A stretch of DNA of 64,000 bases from Methanoregulaceae archaeon UXB-2016 (GCA_004332335.1 SISS01000008.1:62001-126000); one strand, 5' to 3'. Positions 9,242-18,303 are shown, numbered from the stretch's first letter. Numbers and translations: made by a program. Notes: generated by a model from the letters alone, not told the origin.

Positions 9242-11844
9242 TGCGCCTCCTCTCGCTCGCCCTTAGAAATATCCGCTCGTACGGTGAGGAGGAGACCCTG
9301 GTCGAGTTCTCGCCCGGGGTCACGCTCTTCTGGGGCGATATCGGGAGCGGCAAGTCGACCCTGCTCACCGCGATCGAGTTCGGGCTCTTCGGCCTCGGCG
9401 ACGTCAAGAACACGCACCTCCTCCGCCACGGGGCCAAGCGAGGCGAGGTGACGGTCCGGTTCGCGGTCGACGGTGCCGAGTACGCCGTCCACCGGGCGCT
9501 CCAGCGGCGGGTCCGGCGGAAGGGCGGCGAGGCCGGGCCGGTCGAGCAGGTCGAAGGCTGGCTCGAGGCGGACGGCATCCAGACCGAGTATTCGACGACC
9601 GAGCTCAAGGCCCGGGTCCTCCAGGTGCTCCGATTCAACGAGCGTCCCGACCCGAAGGCCGGCTCGCGGATCTACCGGTACGCGGTCTACACGCCCCAGG
9701 AGGAGATGAAGCAGGTGCTCGTGCTCGGACGCGAGGAGCGGCTCGACATCCTCCGCCGGGCGTTCGGCCTCGAGCAGTACCGCTGGGCCCGGCGCAATAT
9801 CGATGAGCACCTGGTCCGCGGTATGATCGCCCCAGAGCAGGAGGTGCTCGCCGGGCTGACCGCGATCCTCGGGGCGACCGAGGAGGAGGAGGGGCGGCTC
9901 GAGGAGGACGTGGCCCGGCTCAAGGAGGAGGCGGAGGGGGTCGAGGAGGCCTGCGCCCTGATCGAGGCCGAGCGCGCCCGCCTCGAGGCCGAGGCCTCGC
10001 CGTATGCCGGGGCCAGGCCGGCCCGCGATGCGGTCGCCGGCGAGCTCCGTTCGCTCGGACAGGTTCTCGCCGCGGACCGGGCAGAGCTCGGGCAGCTCGA
10101 CGAGGCCCTCCGATCGCTCGAGAGCGCCGCGAGGCCCCCCGATCCGGCGGCCGAGGCCCGATTCCGGTCGCTCGCTGAACAGCATGCGGCCTGGGAGGAC
10201 CTGACCCGCGAGCGGGTCGACAGACGGGCTGGGGCCGAGCGGTTTCGGGCCCTCGACGAGGAGCGCCGGGAGCTCGCGGGCCGGATAGAGCGCGAACGGG
10301 AACGGCTCGCCGGCTCGCTCGAGGCCCACTGGGGTCAGGTCGACGAGGCCGGAGCCGACGAGCTGCAGGCCCTCGAGGACGAGGCGGCCGGGCTCGAGGA
10401 GGAGGAGCGCCGGCTCCTTGAGGCGCTCGCACCCGAGGCCGAGATCGAGGCCGAGATCGCGCTCTCCCGTGAGATGCGCGGCCGGGTGAGCGCCCAGGGA
10501 GGGCAGGCTGCGGCCGAACGGGAGCGTGTCTCGGCCGAGTGGGCCGCGATCGCGGCGATCGGGGTCGGAGCGCCCTGCCCGACCTGCCGTCAGACCCTCG
10601 GCGAGGCCCACCTCGACCAGGTCCGCGAGGGCGCGACGGCCGAGGCGGCGCGGTTCGAGGCCCGGGCCGCAGAGTGCGCCGAGGCCCTCCGCCTCCTCGA
10701 CGCCGAGCTCGCCGTGCTCGATGAACGGCGGCTCGCGACCGAACAAGCCCGGCGGGACCTCGTCGACGTCCGGGGCCGGTGCGGCCGGCTCGAAGGACGG
10801 CGTCGAGAGCTCGTCCGGGCCCGCGAGGCGACGGTCCGGGCCCGGGAGCGTTGCGAAGCCCTGGCCGACCGACTCGACCGCGGGGAGTACGGCGTCGACG
10901 AGCGCGCCTGCCTCCTTCGGATCGAGGCCGAACAGGAGGCATTCCGGAAGGATGCGGCCCGGTATACCGAGCTCGAGGCGGCGGTCGGCGCGCTCGAAAG
11001 GGACGGGGTCGTGACCGCATACCGGGCCGCCGTGCGGGCGCGCGAGGCGGCCGTCGAGGCGGAACGACGGCGGACCGAGCGCCGGGCCGAACGGGAGCGG
11101 GTCGAGAAGCGGGTGGCCGAGCGCCAGGCCGCGCTCGCAGCCCGCGAGCTCGAGCTCCAGAAGTTCCACGAGGCCGTGGAACGGCTCAAGGCGCTCGAGG
11201 AGGAGCTGGCCCGGATCCGGGAGCGGGCGGGCGCGGCCGAACACGAACGCGTTCGAATCCGGATCGAACGAGGCCGGCTCGAGGAACGGCTCGGGGCGGT
11301 CCGGGCCGAACGGGAACGCCTGCTCGGGCACGAGCGCCGCCGGCGCCACCTTGGCGAGGTCCAGCGCTGGCTCCTCGGCCATGTCGTGCCCGCGGTCGTC
11401 GCGATCGAGTTCGAGGTCCTCGACAGCATCCGGGGTCGGTTCGAGGCGCTCTTCTCGGACTGGTTCGCCCGCCTCGTCGAGGCCGACGACCTCCGGGTCA
11501 TGGTCGACGAGGCCTTCTCTCCCGTGGTCCAGTCGGGCGAGTTCGAGCTCGAGCCCGAGACCCTTTCAGGTGGCGAACGGACGAGCCTCGCGCTTGCATA
11601 CCGCCTCGCCCTGAACACGATGGTCCGGCAGGAGGCGGGCATGACCCGCGAGAGCCTGCTGATCCTGGACGAGCCAACCGACGGATTCTCGTCCCAGCAG
11701 CTCAACCGGCTCCGCGAGGTCTTGGCCGAGACCGGCTGCGACCAGACGATCATCGTCTCGCATGAGCAGGAGCTCGAAGGGGTCGCCGACGCGGTCTACG
11801 GCGTGACCAAGGAGCGCGGCGGCTCGCGGGTCGCGCCCCTCTGA
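9241..11844 (+). CDS. rad50: DNA repair ATPase Rad50
   Basis: 867 residues. The start ATG overlaps the mre11 stop (TAATG). The N-terminal half-ATPase carries Walker A GDIGSGKSTL. Long Glu/Arg-rich coiled coils follow on both sides of a zinc-hook motif, CPTC, near residue 445, in the context GVGAPCPTCRQTLGE. The C-terminal half-ATPase carries the signature LSGGERTSLALAYR, Walker B SLLILDEPTDGFS, and the switch sequence IVSHEQELEG. The ATPase heads dimerise around Mre11 and the hook joins two complexes. The usual full-length architecture is present and nothing is missing. Confidence 0.95.
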   Translation: MRLLSLALRNIRSYGEEETLVEFSPGVTLFWGDIGSGKSTLLTAIEFGLFGLGDVKNTHLLRHGAKRGEVTVRFAVDGAEYAVHRALQRRVRRKGGEAGPVEQVEGWLEADGIQTEYSTTELKARVLQVLRFNERPDPKAGSRIYRYAVYTPQEEMKQVLVLGREERLDILRRAFGLEQYRWARRNIDEHLVRGMIAPEQEVLAGLTAILGATEEEEGRLEEDVARLKEEAEGVEEACALIEAERARLEAEASPYAGARPARDAVAGELRSLGQVLAADRAELGQLDEALRSLESAARPPDPAAEARFRSLAEQHAAWEDLTRERVDRRAGAERFRALDEERRELAGRIERERERLAGSLEAHWGQVDEAGADELQALEDEAAGLEEEERRLLEALAPEAEIEAEIALSREMRGRVSAQGGQAAAERERVSAEWAAIAAIGVGAPCPTCRQTLGEAHLDQVREGATAEAARFEARAAECAEALRLLDAELAVLDERRLATEQARRDLVDVRGRCGRLEGRRRELVRAREATVRARERCEALADRLDRGEYGVDERACLLRIEAEQEAFRKDAARYTELEAAVGALERDGVVTAYRAAVRAREAAVEAERRRTERRAERERVEKRVAERQAALAARELELQKFHEAVERLKALEEELARIRERAGAAEHERVRIRIERGRLEERLGAVRAERERLLGHERRRRHLGEVQRWLLGHVVPAVVAIEFEVLDSIRGRFEALFSDWFARLVEADDLRVMVDEAFSPVVQSGEFELEPETLSGGERTSLALAYRLALNTMVRQEAGMTRESLLILDEPTDGFSSQQLNRLREVLAETGCDQTIIVSHEQELEGVADAVYGVTKERGGSRVAPL

Positions 11845-11851
11845 CGCCGGC

Positions 11852-12415
11852 TCAGGGTCGCCGGGCCAGGATCAGGTAGTGGTAGGTCCCCGAGGGCGCG
11901 ACAGACTCGATGGTGAAGCCGGCCTCGCGGATCATCCCCGCGGCCTCCTCCTCGCTGAACCTGATCTCGACCGGCGGTCCGAGGCGCTCGCCGTTCAGGA
12001 GCGTCTCCTCCTTCTTCCAGTCGAGGTTCGCCAGGCGGCCGCCGGGCTTGAGTGCGGTCATCGCGTTTCGGAGGGCGGCTCCCTGGTCCGCGAAGTCGTG
12101 CAGGCAGATCCCGTAAAAGACGAGGTCGGCGCAGCCCTCGCAGACCGCGCCCTCTTCGGCCGTGAGCGCCCGGATCCGGATGTTCTCGAGTCCCTCCTCC
12201 TCGGCCAGCTCGTGCAGCCGATTCAGCCGCTCCACCGAGGGGTCGGCCGCGTACACAATCCCCTGCGGCCCGACCCGCCGGGCGAACGGGAGGGTGAAGT
12301 AGCCGTCGCCGGCCCCGACGTCGGCCACGACCTGGCCCGGGCCGACCCCGACCGCGTCCAGTACCGTATCGGCGTCCTGCCACTGCCGCCGCTCCTCATC
12401 GTTATGGTACTTCAT
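11852..12415 (-). CDS. Class I SAM-dependent methyltransferase
   Basis: 187 residues from the ATG at 12415; a GTG at 12433 would add six. The SAM-binding loop is VADVGAGDGYFTLPFA, followed by the acidic residue of strand two in VYAADPS. The motif LVFYGICLHDFADQGAAL corresponds to motifs IV/V, and LKPGGRLANLDW to the usual loop before strand five. It resembles UbiE/Methyltransf_11-like proteins. The substrate is not predictable. It is convergent with rad50 and has its own AT-rich promoter region upstream. Confidence 0.85.
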   Translation of the reverse strand: MKYHNDEERRQWQDADTVLDAVGVGPGQVVADVGAGDGYFTLPFARRVGPQGIVYAADPSVERLNRLHELAEEEGLENIRIRALTAEEGAVCEGCADLVFYGICLHDFADQGAALRNAMTALKPGGRLANLDWKKEETLLNGERLGPPVEIRFSEEEAAGMIREAGFTIESVAPSGTYHYLILARRP

Positions 12416-12435
12416 CGATCGTAGTCTCCGCACGG

Positions 12436-12505
12436 TCGTATATCAAGGTGCGGCTCCCGGGAGATGCACTATTATATACATTAATATACACATATATACC
12501 ACAAT
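12436..12505. promoter_or_regulatory. AT-rich intergenic promoter region
   Basis: An isolated run of A and T (12470-12499, alternating TATATA elements) sits between the methyltransferase and a hairpin. On the minus strand, GATATACG at 12439-12446 is well placed as the TATA box for the methyltransferase. The longer AT block further out could drive transcription in either direction. No gene on the plus strand follows it. Confidence 0.4.
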
Positions 12506-12525
12506 GGCCGGGACAAGACGCTGTG

Positions 12526-12547
12526 TCCACGGCTATTCAGCCGTGGA
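12526..12547. repeat. Perfect 9-bp inverted repeat (hairpin)
   Basis: TCCACGGCT, loop ATTC, AGCCGTGGA: a perfect 9-bp stem with a four-base loop, in a non-coding stretch right after the AT-rich block. It is not followed by a T-run, so it is not a simple terminator. Hairpins of this type are found at the ends of IS200/IS605-family elements in archaea, but no transposase or TnpB sequence is present here. A relic of such an element is possible, not shown. Confidence 0.5.
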
Positions 12548-12638
12548 GGAGGGCCGGCTCGCCGACCAGGCCGAGACCCTTGCCGGCCTCCTCCACCACG
12601 ACGAGGACGGGTGGGGCCGATCTCCGTTCGCCCGCCCC

Positions 12639-13634
12639 TCACCGGCGGTTCACGGCCTCCGGTTTCACCGCCAGGAGGGCCGAGGCGTCGATGCGCCCCC
12701 GGAGGTCGGGCAGGGCCGTCGCCGAGGTCATGCCGTTCCGGATCATCCACCGCCCCTCGTCGTTCATGGCCGTCAGGAGCGACTGGTCGTACGAGAGCGA
12801 GAACTGATGCTCGGGCCAGAGCGTGTCCATGGTCGGGTCGTCGTACCCGAGCCGCTGCTGCACGATCCTCCTCGCCCCGGCCGGGTCCCGCGTCAGGTGA
12901 TCCTCGGCCTCGCCGAGGGCCGTGAGAAACCGGGTCACCCGGTCCGGATGCTCTCCGATCCAGACGGGGGCGGCGAGCGTGAGGCAGTACGGGCCTGCGC
13001 CGGCCAGGTCACGATCCGCTCGCCGAAGCGGTCCTGGATCGCCCTGACGAACGGCTGCCAGGTCACGACCGCGTCGACGTCTCCGGAGGCGAGGGCGTTT
13101 CCGGCCTCCGCCGGCGGGAGGTCCACGAGGGTCGCCCGGGTCATGCTCATGTTGTTCAGGTCGAGGAACCGGCCGAGATAGAACTCTGCCGCGGTCCTCC
13201 TCGGAACGCCGATCCGCCTCCCCGCGAGGTCGGTGACGTTCGCGATCCCCCGATCCCGCTGGCCGACGATATGGATGTGCCAGAACCGGTCGATGCTCGC
13301 GATCACCGAGACGCCCTCGTTTGCGAAGACCCTGCCGACGAGCACGAACTCGGCAGCCGTGGCAAGGTCCACCTCACCGGCCATCATACCGTTCGTCGCC
13401 TCGAGGCTCGAGGAGGACTCACGGATCGTGACGTTGAGGCCGTGCGCGACAAATGAGCCCCTCGCATCGGCGATCAGGATGAGCGGGTTAACGGCCTTGG
13501 TCTCCATTCCGACCGCGAGCGGCTCCAGGGCCTCCCTAGGGCGTCGGAGGAGCGTGGAGGAGGGACCAGGGGGGCCCCCCGAAACCCGCCACGAGCAGGA
13601 GGAGGCAGACGACGACCACGATTGTGCGGTTCAT
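12639..13634 (-). pseudogene. NMT1/SsuA-type ABC substrate-binding protein with two frameshifts
   Basis: Three reading frames join into one recognisable protein of about 330 residues. A signal peptide (MNRTIVVVVCLLLLVAGF, start 13634) comes first. After the first break comes a binding-protein core with EPLAVGMETKAVNPLIL, GLNVTIRES, GEVDLATAAEFVL and SGDVDAVVTWQPF. After the second come the C-terminal helices (VTRFLTALGEAEDHL, ending EAVNRR). The first break lies in the GGGGGG/CCCCCC tract near 13570-13577. The second is near 12990-12995, where frame one reads TWPAQA and the next frame resumes PYCLTLAAPVWIGEHPDR. Such proteins bind sulfonates, nitrate or thiamine precursors for ABC uptake. No permease is adjacent. 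The gene is broken as assembled. Confidence 0.75.
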
Positions 13635-13784
13635 CCTCACTCGCCCATGGGCCTCTCCGATCGTCTCACTTATGCCTGATGCGGAACTGCGACTATATAT
13701 TCGTGCGGGGTCGGCAGACAGTGAGGCCGACCGTCTTCGCACACATTCCGCAATCCTGATATCCCCGTTGGGCCATCGGTAGGC

Positions 13785-14216
13785 ATGGATCTCAAGGAGG
13801 TCACCGACTTCGCGAACGCGAATCCGGTCACGTACATCGCGACTGTCGACGGGGACCAGCCCCGCGTGCGGGCGTTCGCGATGTGGTATGCGGACGAGAC
13901 CGGGTTCTACTTCCACACGGGCTCGACCAAGGATATCTGGCGGCAGCTGCAGGCGAACCCCAAGCTTGAGCTCTGCTTCTTCAACCCCGGCGACGGCCAG
14001 AGCGCCGGGACCATGCTCCGGGTCGAGGGAACGGCCGAGTTCCTCGAGGACAAGGAGCTGGAGGACCGGCTCCTCCAGGATCGGCCCTGGCTCCAGACGA
14101 TCGTGGGCGAAGGCGACGTCCGGCTCGCGATCTTCCGCGTGGCCCACGGCGCGGCCTGGTTCTGGACCATGGCCGCGAACATGCGCGAGCACGAGCAGGA
14201 ACGCGTCCGGTTCTGA
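13785..14216 (+). CDS. Pyridoxamine 5'-phosphate oxidase-family flavin protein
   Basis: 143 residues. The strand pattern PVTYIATVDGDQPRVRAFAMW and FYFHTGSTKDIWRQLQANPKLELCFFNP is that of the split-barrel FMN-binding fold, the second motif being the part that contacts the flavin phosphate. The protein ends at REHEQERVRF. Members reduce or bind flavin or F420 and are common in methanogens with unknown substrate. Single gene, followed by a T-run terminator and a convergent hydrolase. Confidence 0.85.
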   Translation: MDLKEVTDFANANPVTYIATVDGDQPRVRAFAMWYADETGFYFHTGSTKDIWRQLQANPKLELCFFNPGDGQSAGTMLRVEGTAEFLEDKELEDRLLQDRPWLQTIVGEGDVRLAIFRVAHGAAWFWTMAANMREHEQERVRF

Positions 14217-14229
14217 AGCCCGTTCATCC

Positions 14230-14238
14230 TTTTTTTTT
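14230..14238 (+). terminator. Poly-T terminator
   Basis: Nine consecutive T residues begin 13 bases after the stop of the flavin protein. This is the typical archaeal intrinsic terminator signal. Confidence 0.65.
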
Positions 14239-14345
14239 GCGTGACGTCGACCGCACTCGCCCGGGAGCGGAATATGTACCTGTCGGCCTGCCGACACGCG
14301 GTCCATCCCGTGGGAGTGCTTTCTGACTGCGCCGGACGAACGGGG

Positions 14346-15731
14346 CTACCTCGGATTCCCGCCCTTCGTGAGCTCCTCGTCGAGCCAGTCGAAGATCCGC
14401 TGGTTCCCGAGGAGCTGGGCGCCGGCCTGGCAGTGGAGCCCGGCCCCCTCGCTCGCGCTGAAGGTGATCATGGTCCGGTGCGCGGGGGGCAGAGCGTCGT
14501 AGAGCCGCCGGGCCTGAGAGCCGAAGAACTGGTTGTTCTCGACGTCGAGGACGAGGACCGGGCATGAGATCCTGTCGACGGAGCCGTTCATCGTGTAGGC
14601 CTCGTGGGCCTTCATCAGGTCGGCCGGGTTCGAGACGCCGAAGGCCCATTGGCCGTGTGTGGTCGCCCAGTAGAGCTGGGCGTCGTGCTCGATCATTCCG
14701 GCGACGAAGCCGTTGTACTCGTCGGTCTTGTTGTAGAGAAAGTCCCGGAGCTGGTCGGTCGTCATCCGGGCCGCGTTCGCGTCGTTCTCGAAGACGTCGT
14801 AGACCCCCTCGTTCGCGATCACGGCCCGGAGCCGGGGCTCGTACGCTGCGGCACGAGGCGCGAGGTACCCACCCATGCTGATGCCGTAGAGGACGACCCG
14901 GTCGGGCTCGACCTCGGGCCGGGCGAGGGTCCAGTTCAGGACCGGCGTGACCACGGCCTCCCAGTCGGGGCGGAAGTGGAGGCCCTGCTTCCGAATTGCC
15001 CGCCCCTGCCCGGGCCCGTCGAAGGCGAGGACGTTGTATCCCCGGCGGACGCCATCGGCGCCGAGGCCGAACCAGCACTCCTCGGCCGTGCCGTCGAAAC
15101 CCTGGTGGACGACGATCGTCGGGGCCCGGCGGCCGTCCGCGTACGCGGGCCAGAAGTAGCCGTGCAGGGTCGTGTTCTCATACGGGATCTCGACCTCCTC
15201 GAACCGGACCCCCGTGAGGGTCAGGCCGCGGACGAAGTCCGCGTGCATCCGGTCCCAGAGCCGGACGATCTCGGGGTTCGCCGGGTCGTCGTGGAGGAAG
15301 AAGTCGGCCGCCCGGGCGTACTCGGAGGCGCGGAGGTAGGCGTCCCCGGCGCTCAGGGTGTGGTGCTTCTGTTCGGCCTCGACGCCGATCGCGTGGATCC
15401 GTTCGGCGGTCGCATTCCACTCACGGTACCAGGCTCCGAGCACAGGATGGAGCCCCTCGCCCTCATGCGCCGCGATCCGCGAGGCCGTCTCGAGCGACTC
15501 GCCGAGGTCGGAGCCGTGTTCGGAGGCCTTGCCGAGGGTCCGGACGAGCTCGAAGTAGAGGGAGCGGTCCGAAAAGATGATCGTGTTAGCAGTTCCGTTC
15601 GTCGTATTTGCCCCGGGCGTCTTCACCGGCGTTCCAGTCGCCGCTGCCGGCTCCTTCGAGCTTCCGAGACAGCCGGCGAACGATGCAAGGAACAGGAGGA
15701 GCAGGACGGGTACGATCAGGAGCCGGGCCAT
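14346..15731 (-). CDS. Alpha/beta hydrolase lipoprotein (FrsA/dipeptidyl-peptidase-like)
   Basis: 461 residues. The ATG at 15731 gives MARLLIVPVLLLLFLASFAGCLGSS, a lipoprotein signal with lipobox SFAGC. A Thr/Asn-rich linker is followed by a helical region and an alpha/beta hydrolase domain. That domain shows TIVVHQGFDGTAEECW (oxyanion region), VVLYGISMGGYLAP (nucleophile elbow, Ser), VLVLDVENNQFFG (acid) and SEGAGLHCQAGA (His). The order and the approximately 200-residue helical N-terminal part resemble the FrsA/DUF1100 type of hydrolases. It is probably anchored outside the membrane; the substrate is unknown. Longer upstream starts add no fold and are rejected. Confidence 0.82.
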   Translation of the reverse strand: MARLLIVPVLLLLFLASFAGCLGSSKEPAAATGTPVKTPGANTTNGTANTIIFSDRSLYFELVRTLGKASEHGSDLGESLETASRIAAHEGEGLHPVLGAWYREWNATAERIHAIGVEAEQKHHTLSAGDAYLRASEYARAADFFLHDDPANPEIVRLWDRMHADFVRGLTLTGVRFEEVEIPYENTTLHGYFWPAYADGRRAPTIVVHQGFDGTAEECWFGLGADGVRRGYNVLAFDGPGQGRAIRKQGLHFRPDWEAVVTPVLNWTLARPEVEPDRVVLYGISMGGYLAPRAAAYEPRLRAVIANEGVYDVFENDANAARMTTDQLRDFLYNKTDEYNGFVAGMIEHDAQLYWATTHGQWAFGVSNPADLMKAHEAYTMNGSVDRISCPVLVLDVENNQFFGSQARRLYDALPPAHRTMITFSASEGAGLHCQAGAQLLGNQRIFDWLDEELTKGGNPR

Positions 15732-15915
15732 GAGAAGTGGTGCGGGTGGCGGGCGGATAATGGTTATTCTTTCATCCCGGCAATGGCCCCCAGTAAAAAA
15801 AAAGGGAGGCCTCATGCCGTCGTGCTCTTCCATGCTCGGAACCGGGTCACCCCGGAGCAGGACTCCGCAGGGATCGGTCGAAACCGTGATGCTCCGTCCC
15901 GGCGCAGGAACTGGC

Positions 15916-16578
15916 ATGAACGTCCTCGCAATAGGTGCCCACCCCGACGACTGCGAGATCGGGTGCGGCGGCGTACTCGCCCTCCACGCGGACGACGGGG
16001 ACCGCGTGACCATCGCCTGTGCGACCGACGGGGATGCCGGCGGGATCGGCCGGCCGGCCGCCGAGCTCGCCGCGCTCCGCCGGGAGGAGGCCGTGGCCGC
16101 CGCACGGGTGATCGGCGCGGCCGAGCCCCGGTTCCTCGGTTTTCCCGACGGGCGGCTCGCCTACGCCGGGTACGACCTGGTCGCGGTCCTCGGGCGGCTG
16201 GTGCGCGAGGAGCGGCCCTCGCTCGTCTACACCCACGACCCGGACGACGCCCACCCCGACCACGCGCACCTCGGGCGCGCTGTGATCGACGCCTGCCGGC
16301 GGGCGGGCGCGCCATGCTTCCCCGAGCTCGGCCCCGACCCCCACCGGGTCGACGCGCTCCGCCTCTTCGAGGTCTGGACACCCGTCCGCGAGGTCGCAGT
16401 TCTCGTCGACATCTCGAGCACCGTCGGGCGGAAGGCGGCCGCGATCCGGTGCCACGCCTCACAGACCCGGCTCGTCGCCTTCGAGGAGATCATCCTCGGC
16501 CTGAACCGCTACCGCTCCATCCATCAGCGGACCGCGACGCACGTCGAGGCCTTCGGCACGGCCCGTACGACCTGGTGA
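15916..16578 (+). CDS. PIG-L/LmbE-type deacetylase
   Basis: 220 residues. The motif AIGAHPDDCEIGCGG near the N-terminus holds the zinc ligands of the GlcNAc-PI deacetylase fold. The third zinc His lies in YTHDPDDAHPDHAHLGRA. ATG 15916 places the motif at residue 6, as in most members; the frame extends upstream but has no homologous sequence. The family removes N-acetyl groups from sugars or conjugates. It is followed after 35 bases by a P-II gene, but I see no functional reason for that pairing. Confidence 0.88.
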   Translation: MNVLAIGAHPDDCEIGCGGVLALHADDGDRVTIACATDGDAGGIGRPAAELAALRREEAVAAARVIGAAEPRFLGFPDGRLAYAGYDLVAVLGRLVREERPSLVYTHDPDDAHPDHAHLGRAVIDACRRAGAPCFPELGPDPHRVDALRLFEVWTPVREVAVLVDISSTVGRKAAAIRCHASQTRLVAFEEIILGLNRYRSIHQRTATHVEAFGTARTTW

Positions 16579-16613
16579 TCATCAATAAGTCCCGCGGCGG
16601 CGATTTCCCATCC

Positions 16614-16952
16614 ATGAAGATGGTGGTGGCGATCATCCGCGACAGCCAGCTCGAGGCGGTCAAGCTGGCGCTCGACGAACACGGGTACGGTTCGATCACG
16701 GTCACAGACGCCCGGGGCCGGGGGGAGCAGCGCGGTCTCCGGCAGCAGTACCGGGGGGCAGAGTACGAGATCGACCTGCTGCCGAGGATCCGGGTCGAGG
16801 TCGCGGTCCACGCCACCGCGGTCGAGCGCGTGGTGGACCTGATCTGCGAGGCGGCCCGGACCGGGGAGCCCGGAGACGGCAAGGTCTTCGTCTTCCCGCT
16901 CGATGACGCGGTCCGGGTCCGGACCGGCGAGCGGGGCGAGGGCGTGCTTTAG
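16614..16952 (+). CDS. P-II nitrogen regulatory protein, stand-alone
   Basis: 112 residues and a complete P-II fold: MKMVVAIIRDSQLEAVKLAL, the T-loop EQRGLRQQYRGAEYEIDLLP, and the signature [20 protein letters not shown]. The T-loop keeps YRGAEY, unlike the amt-linked GlnK at 63224, which has FRGGTM. P-II proteins sense ATP/ADP and 2-oxoglutarate and control ammonium channels or other nitrogen enzymes. There is no amt next to it and no NrpR-type operator directly upstream, so its target is unclear. The last four bases overlap the convergent cca gene. Confidence 0.9.
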   Translation: MKMVVAIIRDSQLEAVKLALDEHGYGSITVTDARGRGEQRGLRQQYRGAEYEIDLLPRIRVEVAVHATAVERVVDLICEAARTGEPGDGKVFVFPLDDAVRVRTGERGEGVL

Positions 16953-18232
16953 GCACGCTCGAGCCGGAGGAGGGGCGAGGCCCGGTCCACGAATGCGCCC
17001 AGGAACGGCGCGAACTCATCGGACCAGCAGGCCGGTCCGGCCAGGAGCTCGCGCTCGCCGAGAGCGCGGCGGACGTGCTTGCCGAGCGAGACCTGGAGGA
17101 CCGCGTCCGAGCCGAGGAGGTCGCCGGCCGTTCTGTACCGGCGTGCGACCTCGACCACGTATCGCCCGTCCTCGATGAACGGCCCCGCGACGGCCTCGCC
17201 GGGGGCCGCGTACTTCTCGCGGAACTTCTCGGCGTTCTCGCGGTTCCAGAGCGGCGGGCCCTGGTGGCGTGCGATGGCCGGGAGGGAGTTGACCAGGAGC
17301 TCGAAGAGGAGGAGGCAGTGGTCGGGGCCCATCTCGGCGTCGGCCCGGTTCACGACGAACCCATGCCGCTCGAGGAGCTGGGCCAGGCCATCGAGGCTCT
17401 TGCGGAGCTGGGGCACGACCACATCCTCGATCAGGTTCGGCGTCGGGAAGCGGACCGCGTAGAGCGCGGTCCCCCGCTCGGCGATCCGGGCGGCAAAGGC
17501 ATCACAGGCGATCGGGGACTCGGACCGGTGCTCGAAGAACGCGACCGAGGGGGCCGCGAGGTACCCCCGGGCGAGCTCGACGAACTCCATCATGCGCGAG
17601 AGCGAGACCGAGGCCGAGACGTTCCGATTCGGATCGACCGGGTCGATCACGACGAGTGGCTCGGTGAACCGTTTTGCCGCATGCTTCTCGAGGTCGATCA
17701 CGGTCCCAGGGCGCCAGGCGCTCGCGCCCTCGAGGACGGCACGGAACGAGCCGTAGTGGAGGACCAGGAGTTCGCAGAGGTACCCGGCGAACCCCTCGGT
17801 CATCTGGTCCGAGCCGTAGACTCCGCCGGCCTGGGCCAGGCGCTTGAGCAGAAGGACGTCGTCGACCAGGTCGCCGATCCGGGCGGTCACGTACCGCGTG
17901 TGGAATGGGGTCCGGTCGACCGCGCTCTGGATCCCGGCCGCGGACGCGACCCGGTAGCACGGGACCAGGTCCACGTCGATCCCGTCCACGGTCGCGTTTA
18001 TGTACGGATGCTCGGCGTACTTCTCGCGGTAGCCGTCCCCGAACTCGAGGGCGATCGTCCGGGCTAGGGCGAGCCCGTCCCGCTCAAGGGCCTCGCGCTC
18101 GAGATCGGGCGGGAAGAGGAGGAAGAGGTCGAGGTCGCGGTCCCCCCGGACCCAGGTCCCGCGGGCGGCCGAACCGACGACCATCGCCTCGACTCCCCGG
18201 CCCTCGATCGCGGGGACTAGCAGATCGATCAC
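16949..18232 (-). CDS. cca: CCA-adding tRNA nucleotidyltransferase, archaeal class I
   Basis: 427 residues from GTG 18232. The polymerase core shows VVGSAARGTWVRGDRDLDLFLLFP (catalytic acidic pair) and DGIDVDLVPCY (third acidic residue). YVTARIGDLVDDVLLLKRLAQAGGVYGSDQMTEGFAGYLCELLV matches the archaeal CCA central domain. The homologous N-terminus seems to extend upstream in frame (IRAEVLREIRPRPDELRHLQ), with no ATG, GTG or TTG until a CTG at 18307 that overlaps the thpR stop as CTGA. A 452-residue protein with CUG initiation is therefore possible. It adds CCA to tRNA 3' ends. Coupled to thpR, a pairing common in archaea. Confidence 0.9.
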   Translation of the reverse strand: MIDLLVPAIEGRGVEAMVVGSAARGTWVRGDRDLDLFLLFPPDLEREALERDGLALARTIALEFGDGYREKYAEHPYINATVDGIDVDLVPCYRVASAAGIQSAVDRTPFHTRYVTARIGDLVDDVLLLKRLAQAGGVYGSDQMTEGFAGYLCELLVLHYGSFRAVLEGASAWRPGTVIDLEKHAAKRFTEPLVVIDPVDPNRNVSASVSLSRMMEFVELARGYLAAPSVAFFEHRSESPIACDAFAARIAERGTALYAVRFPTPNLIEDVVVPQLRKSLDGLAQLLERHGFVVNRADAEMGPDHCLLLFELLVNSLPAIARHQGPPLWNRENAEKFREKYAAPGEAVAGPFIEDGRYVVEVARRYRTAGDLLGSDAVLQVSLGKHVRRALGERELLAGPACWSDEFAPFLGAFVDRASPLLRLERA

Positions 18233-18303
18233 GGCCTGGAGATGGCGGAGCTCGTCCGGACGCGGCCGGATCTCGCGGAGGACCTCGGCCCGGATCGCGT
18301 CGG

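Noticed and set aside
9055-11382. Long minus-strand open frame opposite rad50
   Set aside because: A shadow of the Glu/Arg-rich coiled-coil codons of rad50; low-complexity Leu/Pro/Glu content and no motifs.
12504-13181. Plus-strand open frame across the hairpin and the broken binding protein
   Set aside because: It is antisense to the recognisable binding-protein sequence and lacks any family pattern; the hairpin region upstream is non-coding.
15795-15803. Run of nine A residues as a minus-strand terminator
   Set aside because: It lies upstream of the minus-strand hydrolase gene with no minus-strand gene before it, so there is nothing for it to terminate.
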